Of a stretch of 6,544 nucleotides of DNA, positions 1 through 5,174 are shown piece after piece. The stretch covers positions 30,009 to 36,552 of the forward strand of contig DKIT01000147.1 in the NCBI GenBank assembly GCA_002454415.1, written 5' to 3'. The notes below the pieces were generated by a model, which ran no database searches, was not told where the DNA came from, and saw only the letters and a program-made list of their open reading frames with translations. Each line of letters begins with the position of its first letter. The first letter of the stretch is position 1. The position numbers and the translations under genes are program-made. The DNA comes from Sphingobacterium sp. UBA6711 (GTDB lineage Bacteria > Bacteroidota > Bacteroidia > Sphingobacteriales > Sphingobacteriaceae).

Positions 1-711
1 CAAAAAAGGGTAACAACAACCTTAAAAAAAGAAAACTCTCCCCGAAATTTCACCTTACAGATTATTACTCCGGCCCGCAAGTTTATCGGTCTACCCTTTG
101 GCGGTGGCTTTGTCAAACTTTCCAGACTTTATGACGAACAGGGAAAATTAATCCACGCACGCAATTATTCAGATGAATTAAAGTCGGAAATCAAAGCGTT
201 CAAAAGTCAGTATAGCATTCCGTATTTCCAGCTATGGAAAGGATTCCTGATCGTAGCTGCCGCAATTCTTGTCTGGGCAGTCATTTATGGTGTAAAAAAT
301 AAAATAGGCAATCAACAGCGGGAAAAAGAAGCTGGCCAGATGATCGATAATCTGAAGCACCTAAAAGCTGGTCAGCTATATGGCGCGACTTTCTTCACAG
401 ACCAAGATGGCAACAGTATAAATGGACTTCCTGCAGGATGGATAAAGATCGATAAAATCATAGGGGACACTGTTTTCATAAACCGCTCAAAGAAACTCGA
501 TGCATCCGCTGCGCTCTTTGACATGAAAAATATAGCTTCTATCAAACCTCAATCGCCCGACGAATGGCAAGAGAAGACCGAGAAAATGGATTTGAAACTT
601 TTGAACGAGCAATTAGAGGAAACTGGAAAAAAAAGAGTCGATCTGACTTATATTGGCGACGACCACGATAAATATTCCGGTATCATATTGACGATAAAAG
701 GCAGTGAATAA
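1..711 (+). CDS. Membrane-anchored protein of unknown function, 5' end outside the window
   Basis: The reading frame is open without a stop from base 1 to the TAA at 709-711, giving 236 visible residues. The ATG at 340 is therefore internal and the true start lies upstream of the window. Visible residues 81-98 (from GFLIVAAAILVW onward) form one clear hydrophobic transmembrane segment, followed by a charged stretch (KNK, then QQREKE). A second, less hydrophobic Gly/Phe-rich patch lies at residues 29-40 (IGLPFGGGFVKL). The part after the membrane segment, about 138 residues, is polar with alternating beta-like and charged segments and ends in a Lys/Glu-rich stretch, which suggests a soluble domain. 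I do not recognise the family and see no catalytic motif. Which side of the membrane the C-terminal domain faces cannot be decided from this fragment. The gene is followed by a hairpin terminator at 781-833 and converges on the DinB-like gene. That this is a real gene is fairly sure; its function is unknown. Confidence 0.8.
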   Translation, partial: QKRVTTTLKKENSPRNFTLQIITPARKFIGLPFGGGFVKLSRLYDEQGKLIHARNYSDELKSEIKAFKSQYSIPYFQLWKGFLIVAAAILVWAVIYGVKNKIGNQQREKEAGQMIDNLKHLKAGQLYGATFFTDQDGNSINGLPAGWIKIDKIIGDTVFINRSKKLDASAALFDMKNIASIKPQSPDEWQEKTEKMDLKLLNEQLEETGKKRVDLTYIGDDHDKYSGIILTIKGSE

Positions 712-780
712 CCGCTATTTCCTGGTATAAATCAACAATTCAAGCTCAGCGTGTATACACAAGACCGAGTTAATGCGTAG

Positions 781-833
781 AAAACTCAAGATCGGGCTCT
801 TCCCTCAAGCTCGATCTTGAGTTTTAATTTTTT
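781..833. terminator. Bidirectional intrinsic terminator between convergent genes
   Basis: A 14-bp perfect stem pairs AAAACTCAAGATCG (781-794) with CGATCTTGAGTTTT (812-825). It can extend inward by a G-T wobble and three more pairs (795-798 with 808-811), leaving a loop of about 9 nt. On the + strand the stem ends in a T-rich tract (822-833) that runs into the stop codon of the minus-strand gene. On the minus strand the same hairpin has T residues from the A-run at 781-784. It should terminate the gene ending at 711 and, less efficiently, the DinB-like gene ending at 832. Confidence 0.85.
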
Positions 834-1356
834 AATACTGGATTTTTTCGTCAATATCATATTTCATACTCGGATAGTTCAGCAATCTTCGCATCAATGC
901 GATCTGACCGGCAAGATAATCCTCTCTTCCGATACACATTCCAATAAAATTCAGTTTATTTTCCTCAATAAAAGGGATATTCATATCAATCTTAAATATC
1001 TCAGCCAGGAGAGTGTCATCCACCTGTAGCAAAGCAGCATAAACCTTAGCTGATATCGATCTAAAATTTTCTTTTAATTCTTTAACGCTGGGATATGGAT
1101 AGCTTTCATCGAGGGTCTTTCCCATAAAAAATAAGTCCTGGTAAGGATCATTTTCCTGAAGGCCAAGAACATGTGCCATCGCATACCGTACATTGACAAA
1201 ATTACCCGCCATCCATATCACATGATTGGTCTGTCCATCGATTCGTTTCAACGCATCGTCTTCCGAAATTCCATCCAAGGCATTCAAAAAAATTTGACTA
1301 TGCATGCGATATGCGGGGATGATGATTTCTAATTTCAATGATTTCGGTGTATCCAT
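832..1356 (-). CDS. DinB-like (DinB_2-type) four-helix-bundle protein with a degenerate metal site
   Basis: The 174-residue product has the length and helical layout of the DinB/YfiT-like family. Members are four-helix bundles that usually hold a divalent metal with three histidines and are often thiol transferases or damage-induced proteins of unknown substrate. The first family motif is clear: a His followed by Trp and Ala-Gly-Asn (TNHVIWMAGN, His45). The last-helix motif, usually H-E-x-Y-H-x-G-Q-I followed by Arg-Arg, reads GREDYLAGQIALMRR (residues 143-157). The G-Q-I and R-R positions are kept, but the two histidines are Arg144 and Leu148. The MKYD near the C-terminus (164-167) fits the family's usual end. 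The gene therefore keeps the fold signature but probably not the normal metal centre. The start ATG at 1354-1356 directly follows AAAAAGAG, a poor ribosome-binding site typical of this phylum. The gene seems monocistronic and converges on the gene ending at 711. The family call is fairly sure; no activity is claimed. Confidence 0.82.
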   Translation of the reverse strand: MDTPKSLKLEIIIPAYRMHSQIFLNALDGISEDDALKRIDGQTNHVIWMAGNFVNVRYAMAHVLGLQENDPYQDLFFMGKTLDESYPYPSVKELKENFRSISAKVYAALLQVDDTLLAEIFKIDMNIPFIEENKLNFIGMCIGREDYLAGQIALMRRLLNYPSMKYDIDEKIQY

Positions 1357-1414
1357 CTCTTTTTGATTTATAATTTTAAACAGCTGATTTACAGTAAAAA
1401 TAAAAGTTTAAAAA

Positions 1415-1446
1415 CAAATTTCACTTGTCGTATGACAAGAAATAAA
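1415..1446 (-). promoter_or_regulatory. Possible promoter with operator-like palindrome upstream of the DinB-like gene
   Basis: On the minus strand TTTA (1446-1443) and GAAATTTG (1422-1415, one mismatch to TAnnTTTG) are separated by 20 nt. The spacer contains an imperfect palindrome of 16 bp, CTTGTCGTATGACAAG on the + strand (1424-1439), with two perfect 6-bp arms. A palindrome between the two promoter elements is where a repressor would be expected to bind. The start codon would lie about 50 nt downstream of transcription initiation. The palindrome is directly visible; the promoter match and its regulatory role are inference. Confidence 0.3.
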
Positions 1447-1510
1447 AATGAATTAGCTAAGCCGACGAAATCCTATTTTTTCTGCGTCGTTTATACCTGC
1501 TTTTTAATGA

Positions 1511-1558
1511 AAGTGAAATCAGTATCAGCAGCAGTATGCTGATACTGATCAGGCACTT
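1511..1558. other. Strong hairpin without a U-tract in the DUF3050/DinB intergenic region
   Basis: ATCAGTATCAGCA (1518-1530) pairs perfectly over 13 bp with TGCTGATACTGAT (1537-1549) around the 6-nt loop GCAGTA. After a small internal bulge a further 5 bp form between AAGTG (1511-1515) and CACTT (1554-1558). Neither strand shows an immediate U-tract, so it is not a standard intrinsic terminator. It lies past the terminator of the DUF3050 gene and about 155 nt upstream of the DinB-like start. It may be a repeat element, an RNA structure or a protein-binding inverted repeat; I cannot choose between these. Confidence 0.5.
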
Positions 1559-1578
1559 ATTCCATTTCTACAGTGCAT

Positions 1579-1614
1579 AAAAAAGCCTCTCAAATGATGA
1601 CTTGAGAAGCTTTT
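1579..1614 (-). terminator. Intrinsic terminator of the DUF3050 gene
   Basis: Read on the minus strand, AAAAGC, one mismatch, then TCTCAA pairs with TTGAGA, the mismatch, then GCTTTT around an 8-nt loop (GTCATCAT), and a run of six T residues follows (1584-1579). It begins 37 nt after the DUF3050 stop codon. The + strand version also ends in TTTT (1611-1614), but no gene reads towards it from the left. Confidence 0.85.
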
Positions 1615-1650
1615 CCTGATTATAAAACCTCGTATGATCGGTATAATCTA

Positions 1651-2421
1651 TTATCTATATAGGGAGTCTTCTATCGCATTCCACAGTTGGATTCTTTTTT
1701 GGAGTGCAATTTTACTGATCTCTTTCATTTCAGCCCATTTCACTTCATCATCCTTTGCCAGATCGGTGATCATCTGCATCGCCAAAGGTCCGTGCTCGTC
1801 GCCGTCCAAATCAATATGACGTTGGAAATAATAAATAAAGCTATCCAAATTAGCCGCTGGAAAATTTGTTTTTATTTCTTCCAGAATCGATGTAAACATT
1901 CCTGGGATAAGATCCTCGCGTCCGAATGTAAAGGCAGCAGCAATTTTATGGACCTTTCCTTCCTCGATCACTTCAAATGTAAAATTTAAAAAGTCCTTGA
2001 TTCTTGCGTCGAGAGTCGTCATGGCGATCGCATCGAATATGCTGCTTGATTTTTTAGCGTTGACAATAAATTTATTGATCAAATGGAGGTCAGCGCCCAT
2101 GGCGCCCATAGCATCCAGATACATCTCAAAATGACTCAAACGACGGCCATCAATATATTCGTCCGACTCCTCCGCCAATACAATTTCATTGATCAGATAG
2201 CGCGTTGAAGGATGCTCACTGGCAAACCAGGGCAGCGTGGTACAGGTTAATTTGATCTGCAATGCTTTTAACAACGACATAAAATCCCAAACCGCATACA
2301 CGTGGCCTTCCGTAAATACACGCAGATTCTTGATCGTCGTGATTTTACGGTATAAAGGATGCTGCAATAATACGTCGCGTTCGTCGGCAATGTATTTATT
2401 AATTTCCGCAATTCTATTCAT
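1651..2421 (-). CDS. DUF3050 family protein, probable haem-oxygenase-like (HDO-type) fold
   Basis: The 256-residue product matches the DUF3050 family from end to end. Recognisable family features are HPLY near the N-terminus (21-24), the block from FTEGH to VWDFMSLLKALQ (36-55), LPWF (63-66) and the acidic block LAEESDEY (82-89). These are followed by SHFEMY (96-101), FGRED (166-170) and RHIDLDGDEHG (201-211). The last block holds an H-x3-D-x3-H pattern (His202, Asp206, His210). With the acidic and histidine residues near 38-40, 79-88 and 97-99, this resembles the ligand layout of haem-oxygenase-like diiron enzymes. Function is not established for this family and the metal site is my inference. 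The product is cytoplasmic by sequence, with no signal peptide or membrane segment. The start at 2419-2421 fits the family's N-terminus; the next in-frame Met is 48 residues in, which would remove the conserved EGH block. The gene appears monocistronic, with its own promoter and terminator. Confidence 0.88.
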   Translation of the reverse strand: MNRIAEINKYIADERDVLLQHPLYRKITTIKNLRVFTEGHVYAVWDFMSLLKALQIKLTCTTLPWFASEHPSTRYLINEIVLAEESDEYIDGRRLSHFEMYLDAMGAMGADLHLINKFIVNAKKSSSIFDAIAMTTLDARIKDFLNFTFEVIEEGKVHKIAAAFTFGREDLIPGMFTSILEEIKTNFPAANLDSFIYYFQRHIDLDGDEHGPLAMQMITDLAKDDEVKWAEMKEISKIALQKRIQLWNAIEDSLYR

Positions 2422-2425
2422 GCCG

Positions 2426-2456
2426 CAAAAGTATTGTCTTATCTTTATTTATTAAA
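2426..2456 (-). promoter_or_regulatory. Bacteroidota-type promoter of the DUF3050 gene, predicted leaderless
   Basis: On the minus strand TACTTTTG (2433-2426) matches the TAnnTTTG -7 consensus exactly. Nineteen nt upstream lies TTTA (2456-2453), a three-of-four match to the -33 TTTG element. Only four bases (CGGC) separate the -7 element from the ATG. Transcription should therefore begin at or within a few bases of the start codon, giving a leaderless mRNA. Confidence 0.6.
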
Positions 2457-2566
2457 GTAATTTAAATGAGATTACAGTACCATGATAAAAAAACGTAATC
2501 TCTTCTTAAATGGAGGGTTAACGATGAGATATGCGACCTGTATAAACACATCATTTTTAAAAAATG

Positions 2567-2597
2567 CTTGCAATAAAAAAATAATCTACTATATTTG
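2567..2597 (+). promoter_or_regulatory. Bacteroidota-type promoter of the leader/88-residue gene
   Basis: CTTG (2567-2570) and TATATTTG (2590-2597, an exact TAnnTTTG match) are separated by 19 nt, which is close to ideal for the primary sigma factor of this phylum. Initiation is expected near 2602-2605, so the transcript would have a leader of about 150 nt before the ATG at 2757 and only 11-14 nt before the upstream ORF at 2616. Confidence 0.7.
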
Positions 2598-2602
2598 TAG
2601 AG

Positions 2603-2756
2603 TATTCAGAATTGCATGCTGCAATACCAACCGAGTGGAGTCACCGCGGTGGTAAATTAATACGGGTTTCGACCAAAATAAACGTTGCAGAACGATTATT
2701 TTCCCAACAAGATCTGGATACAGTTTATGGTTTAATCCTTTAAATTTTTAAATTGT
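2603..2756 (+). promoter_or_regulatory. Structured 5' leader, candidate cis-regulatory RNA
   Basis: Three hairpins follow one another. The first is ATTGCA/TGCAAT (2611-2616 with 2620-2625). The second pairs TACCA (2625-2629) with TGGTA (2650-2654) and CCG (2631-2633) with CGG (2647-2649), with A2630 bulged and an inner GTG/CAC stem (2635-2637 with 2642-2644) closed by GAGT. The third pairs AAAATAA (2675-2681) with TTATTTT (2696-2702) and CGTT (2683-2686) with AACG (2691-2694), with one A-A mismatch and a GCAG loop. The last 50 nt before the gene are AT-rich with no purine-rich ribosome-binding site. I do not recognise a known riboswitch or T-box consensus. Base pairing was found by eye; no covariation is available. 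Confidence 0.45.
2616..2660 (+). CDS. Possible 14-codon leader peptide (upstream ORF)
   Basis: An ATG at 2616 opens a short frame encoding MLQYQPSGVTAVVN that ends at TAA (2658-2660). It is the first ATG after the predicted transcription start. The ATG falls at the tip of a hairpin, ATTGCA (2611-2616) pairing with TGCAAT (2620-2625) around TGC. A second hairpin (2625-2654) covers most of the remaining codons. The frame is the same as that of the 88-residue gene but is separated from it by stops at 2658, 2679 and 2733. There is no clear run of a single regulatory amino acid, so the classical amino-acid attenuation logic is not evident. Too short to judge by coding statistics; its support is position and structure only. 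Confidence 0.4.
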   Translation: MLQYQPSGVTAVVN

Positions 2757-3023
2757 ATGGCTACAACAACAAATCTTTACCAACATTTACTGGAAAAATT
2801 CAGTTATTACTCAACCGATGAGCTTATACAGCTCAACAATGACACTATTTTGGGACAGGGATGGGGCTCTTCGAAAGCTACCTTTAGAACAGCTTTGATC
2901 AGTACGTTCTCCAAGCGGGGATTGGACTTGTCGAGAATTGTTTCTAAAGAAGATGGGTTCACCTCGGTAAAACATGTCCCCGTTCGTCTGGAACAGAATA
3001 TACTGATTCCTTTGCAACAGTAA
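2757..3023 (+). CDS. Small protein of unknown function, 88 residues
   Basis: The frame begins at ATG 2757, the first in-frame Met after an in-frame stop at 2733-2735, and ends at TAA 3021-3023. The product has no signal peptide or membrane segment. It looks like a compact soluble domain: a predicted helix at about 5-16, a second at about 20-30 (STDELIQLNN), a Gly/Trp turn (GQGWGSSK, 33-40), a basic helix at about 41-55 (ATFRTALISTFSKRG), then a loop (IVSKEDGFTS, 61-70) and a short beta-like tail. The mix of small helices with a basic segment would suit a nucleic-acid-binding or adaptor protein, but I recognise no family and make no functional claim. A good promoter, an elaborate leader and a strong terminator all frame this ORF, which argues that it is expressed. 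Confidence 0.75.
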   Translation: MATTTNLYQHLLEKFSYYSTDELIQLNNDTILGQGWGSSKATFRTALISTFSKRGLDLSRIVSKEDGFTSVKHVPVRLEQNILIPLQQ

Positions 3024-3030
3024 CAAATTT

Positions 3031-3070
3031 AAAAAAGTACAGTGCGTATCCAATGATACGCACTGCTTTT
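3031..3070. terminator. Bidirectional intrinsic terminator shared by the 88-residue gene and SusD
   Basis: CAGTGCGTATC (3040-3050) pairs perfectly over 11 bp with GATACGCACTG (3055-3065) around a CAAT loop. A two-base bulge (TA) precedes outer pairing of AAAAG (3033-3037) with CTTTT (3066-3070). On the + strand it sits 8-16 nt after the stop at 3023; on the minus strand it ends in a run of six T residues (3036-3031) about 45 nt after the SusD stop. It closes both convergent units. Confidence 0.88.
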
Positions 3071-3113
3071 GGTGGTTTAGGAGGTTGCCAATCCATTGGA
3101 GGCAATCGTTGTT

Positions 3114-4631
3114 TTATTTATAGTTTGGATTCTGTACCATTACCCCCGCGCTCTTCTCAATCTCTGTCTGCGGTAGTGGCCAGCGATAGAATTTGTCTTC
3201 AAAATGATAAGGCACTTTGCTGTCGACCACCTTATTGAGTACCTCACCTGCGATATGCCAACGAATCAGGTCATAATGACGTAATCCTTCGAAGGCAAGT
3301 TCTACCCTTCTTTCGTGACGGATACGTTCACGCATTTCATCTTTGGTATAGCCGGCTGGAAATTCAGGCATTTGTACACGGCTGCGTAGCTTCTTCATCG
3401 CATCATAGACCGACAGATCCGGGCCTGCAATTTCATTTTGTGCTTCGGCATACATCAATAACACCTCCCCAAACCGCAGTACGACCGCATCCTGTTGACT
3501 CAATGTCGAAAAACCAAAAGGTAAGTTGGCGGGATCAAGAAACTTCAATACACCATATCCGGTAGGCCTTGGGTTAGAAGGTGTATGGATTTTGCCGCCG
3601 CCGAAATCGGGATGATCGACAAAAATCGTTTTATTTAACCGGGGATCCCGATCTTTAAAAGGATTGGCAAGATCGGTCGTTGGTGATTCTCCAAATGGCA
3701 ATCCATCCTTGCATTCGTACGCATCTACCAGATTCTGTAAGGGTGAAGCTGCAATCCAGTCGCCCAAATACATATCCCAGGGCGCTGTATTATTGGGAGC
3801 AAGGAAATTCACCGAAAAAATAATCTCCGTATTATTCTTCTGCGTGGCATCTCGGAAAACATCTTCAAAATTTGTACTCAACGTATAATCTTTCATCACA
3901 TCAGTACATAGGTCTTTTACCTCTTTTAGAATTGCCAAATCAGGCACGCCATTACTCCCATAGGCTGCAAATGAGAGGACTCGAGCTTTCAATGCTTTTG
4001 CAGAGCTTGCCGAAGCATGACCGCCATTACTGAAATACGGTTTAGCATCTAAATTGGTGATCCCAAAATCCAGATCTGCCCTGATTTGTTTCAAAATATT
4101 TTCGGCAGTTTCTTTAGGCTGACGTTGATTTTCCAAATTCAATGAAACCAATACCAAAGGTACTTCGCCATAGATACTGTATAATTGAAAATAAACAAAG
4201 GCACGTATAAACCGCGCTTCAGCCTCCATTTTCTTTTTATCTGTATCGTTCATATCTGAGCCAGCATAACTCTGCAATTTCTCGATCAAACGATTTGCTC
4301 TGCCTATCGCCACGTAAGCATCATTATAGATCCCGGTTTCATATCCACCAGTCGTGGGATTTAAATTGCCGCCAACGATTTCATTCACGCTACCCGAATT
4401 GAACTGATTATAACCATTATCGGTCAAACAATCCCTAAATGGCATGCCATAGGAGAAGGTCTCACTTTGTAAGGAAGCATAGACACCTGCAAGCGCGTTA
4501 TCAAAATCAGATTTTTTACTAAAATAATTATCGGAAGCAATCTGATCCAGGGGGTTTAAATCCAACGCACTATTACAGGCTCCAAAAAATAAGCTTGAAA
4601 CTACCAGGGCAGTTAAAAATTTCTTTTTCAT
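3114..4631 (-). CDS. SusD/RagB-family outer-membrane lipoprotein (nutrient uptake)
   Basis: The 505-residue product is a typical full-length SusD-like lipoprotein, the lid that binds substrate over a SusC-type TonB-dependent porin at the outer-membrane surface. The N-terminus has a lysine-rich start, a hydrophobic core and a lipobox FFGAC with acylated Cys19, followed by ALDLNP. The N-terminal SusD-like domain covers roughly 20-300 and includes EARFIRAFVYFQLYSIYGEV (138-157), a TPR-like helical block. The C-terminal RagB/SusD domain includes DRDPRL (328-332 region), RFGEVLLMYAEAQNE (386-400), IRHERRVELAFEGLRHYDL (437-455), PLPQTEI (485-491) and the QNPNY end (500-504). The acid-rich surface-export signal often seen just after the Cys is weak here (NSALD). 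The start lies 3 nt after the SusC stop with no Shine-Dalgarno sequence, so translation is probably coupled to SusC. The frame is intact. The substrate is unknown because no degradative enzyme is linked within the window. Confidence 0.95.
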   Translation of the reverse strand: MKKKFLTALVVSSLFFGACNSALDLNPLDQIASDNYFSKKSDFDNALAGVYASLQSETFSYGMPFRDCLTDNGYNQFNSGSVNEIVGGNLNPTTGGYETGIYNDAYVAIGRANRLIEKLQSYAGSDMNDTDKKKMEAEARFIRAFVYFQLYSIYGEVPLVLVSLNLENQRQPKETAENILKQIRADLDFGITNLDAKPYFSNGGHASASSAKALKARVLSFAAYGSNGVPDLAILKEVKDLCTDVMKDYTLSTNFEDVFRDATQKNNTEIIFSVNFLAPNNTAPWDMYLGDWIAASPLQNLVDAYECKDGLPFGESPTTDLANPFKDRDPRLNKTIFVDHPDFGGGKIHTPSNPRPTGYGVLKFLDPANLPFGFSTLSQQDAVVLRFGEVLLMYAEAQNEIAGPDLSVYDAMKKLRSRVQMPEFPAGYTKDEMRERIRHERRVELAFEGLRHYDLIRWHIAGEVLNKVVDSKVPYHFEDKFYRWPLPQTEIEKSAGVMVQNPNYK

Positions 4632-4634
4632 ACA

Positions 4635-4928
4635 TTAAAAATTAACTTGTAGACCGAATGAATAAATCTTGTTTTGTGGATATTGCACCAAATCTCCGCT
4701 TCCGTAACGTTCAGGATCAAGTCCTTTAAATTTGGTTGATGTCAAGAGATTATCGCCTGAAAAATAGATACGCAATCGGTCAATTTTGTATTTTTTCAAT
4801 AAGTCCTGCGGTAAGGTGTACCCCAGTACCAAATTCTTCAACCTAAAGTAAGAGGCATTCTGTAGGAAATAACTGGATGCACGGCTGAATTTTTCGGGCG
4901 CACTCCAGCCCCAGTAAATACGAGGCAT
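4635..4928 (-). CDS. C-terminal SusC fragment that could be made by re-initiation
   Basis: After the TAG at 4935-4937 the codons ACG and ACC precede an in-frame ATG (4926-4928). A ribosome ending at the TAG could restart there and make the final 97 residues. These hold the family's conserved C-terminal strands (SRASSYFLQNASYFRLKN, GYTLP, LRIYFSGDNL) and the terminal Phe. There is no purine-rich ribosome-binding site, but this phylum rarely uses one. Re-initiation would also keep ribosomes moving to the SusC/SusD junction. Whether the fragment is made, or can pair with the truncated barrel, is inference. Confidence 0.35.
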   Translation of the reverse strand: MPRIYWGWSAPEKFSRASSYFLQNASYFRLKNLVLGYTLPQDLLKKYKIDRLRIYFSGDNLLTSTKFKGLDPERYGSGDLVQYPQNKIYSFGLQVNF

Positions 4929-4934
4929 GGTCGT

Positions 4935-4937
4935 CTA
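4935..4937 (-). other. In-frame amber codon inside the SusC gene
   Basis: On the minus strand the codons read CCT GAA AAT CCA TAG ACG ACC ATG. The frame is identical before and after, so this is a nonsense codon and not a frameshift. In intact relatives the motif WTPENP runs straight into a short linker and MPR. CAG or AAG could become TAG by one base change. Confidence 0.85.
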
Positions 4938-5138
4938 TGGATTTTCAGGAGTCCAGCGGTCCAGCCAATCCTTGGTTGGCGGACTGCCCTGCACAAAAGG
5001 CGTGACTCCCCATCCAGATACATAAGATTTCACGCCATAAACGCCTTGCAGCATTCCTGAAACATCAAAGCCCTTAAAACTAGCACTCAAATTAAAACTA
5101 TAGTTTAATTTCGGATCAACACCACCAATAATTGTACG

Positions 5139-5174
5139 GTCATTTGCATCAATCTTTCCATCGCCATTGACGTC
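5139..5174 (-). other. EF-hand-like calcium-loop motif in SusC
   Basis: The encoded DVNGDGKIDAND (residues 455-466 counted from the Met at 6536) has acidic or amide groups at loop positions 1, 3, 5, 9 and 12, and glycine at 6, as in dockerin and EF-hand calcium loops. This insertion (Y-x-D-x-N-G-D-G-x-I-D) recurs in SusC-like barrels near the C-terminal third. Metal binding is inferred. Confidence 0.6.

Larger units (their letters stand above)
2422..2756. promoter_or_regulatory. Divergent control region between the DUF3050 gene and the 88-residue gene
   Basis: This 335-bp stretch carries two outward-facing promoters (2426-2456 leftward, 2567-2597 rightward) and a structured transcribed leader (about 2603-2756). 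Between the promoters is an inverted repeat, GAGATTAC (2468-2475) and GTAATCTC (2495-2502), with perfect 8-bp arms around a 19-nt A-rich centre. The repeat could be a shared operator or just a chance hairpin. The section 2503-2566 shows nothing further that I can name. Confidence 0.6.

Noticed and set aside
340..711. A 123-residue gene starting at ATG 340
   Set aside because: The same frame is open back to base 1 and includes a transmembrane segment just before this Met, so the ATG is internal to a longer gene that starts outside the window.
751..760. The perfect 10-bp palindrome GTGTATACAC between convergent genes
   Set aside because: No gene starts nearby, so an operator role is unlikely; a 10-bp palindrome can occur by chance.
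817..1029. A 70-residue plus-strand frame opposite the DinB-like gene
   Set aside because: It starts inside the terminator tail and is antisense to a recognisable family gene; its product has no recognisable features.
1634..1989. Plus-strand frames of 61 and 100 residues opposite DUF3050
   Set aside because: They are antisense to a well-supported conserved gene and have no promoter or recognisable domain.
2642..2651. The perfect 10-bp palindrome CACCGCGGTG as an operator
   Set aside because: It lies about 45 bp downstream of the -7 element inside the upstream ORF and is better explained as part of the leader hairpin at 2625-2654.
2661..2676. GGTTTCGACC resembling a tRNA T-arm
   Set aside because: No acceptor stem, anticodon arm or CCA end can be built around it; it is just a 3-bp stem with a TTCG loop.
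2811..3053. An 80-residue minus-strand frame opposite the 88-residue gene
   Set aside because: It would begin inside the shared terminator hairpin, and promoter, leader and terminator all support the plus-strand gene instead.
4838..5023. A minus-strand frame overlapping the amber codon, which might suggest a frameshift in SusC
   Set aside because: Conserved SusC sequence resumes in the original frame directly after the TAG, so the lesion is a nonsense codon. The alternative-frame product (Arg/Gly/Val-rich) does not resemble SusC.
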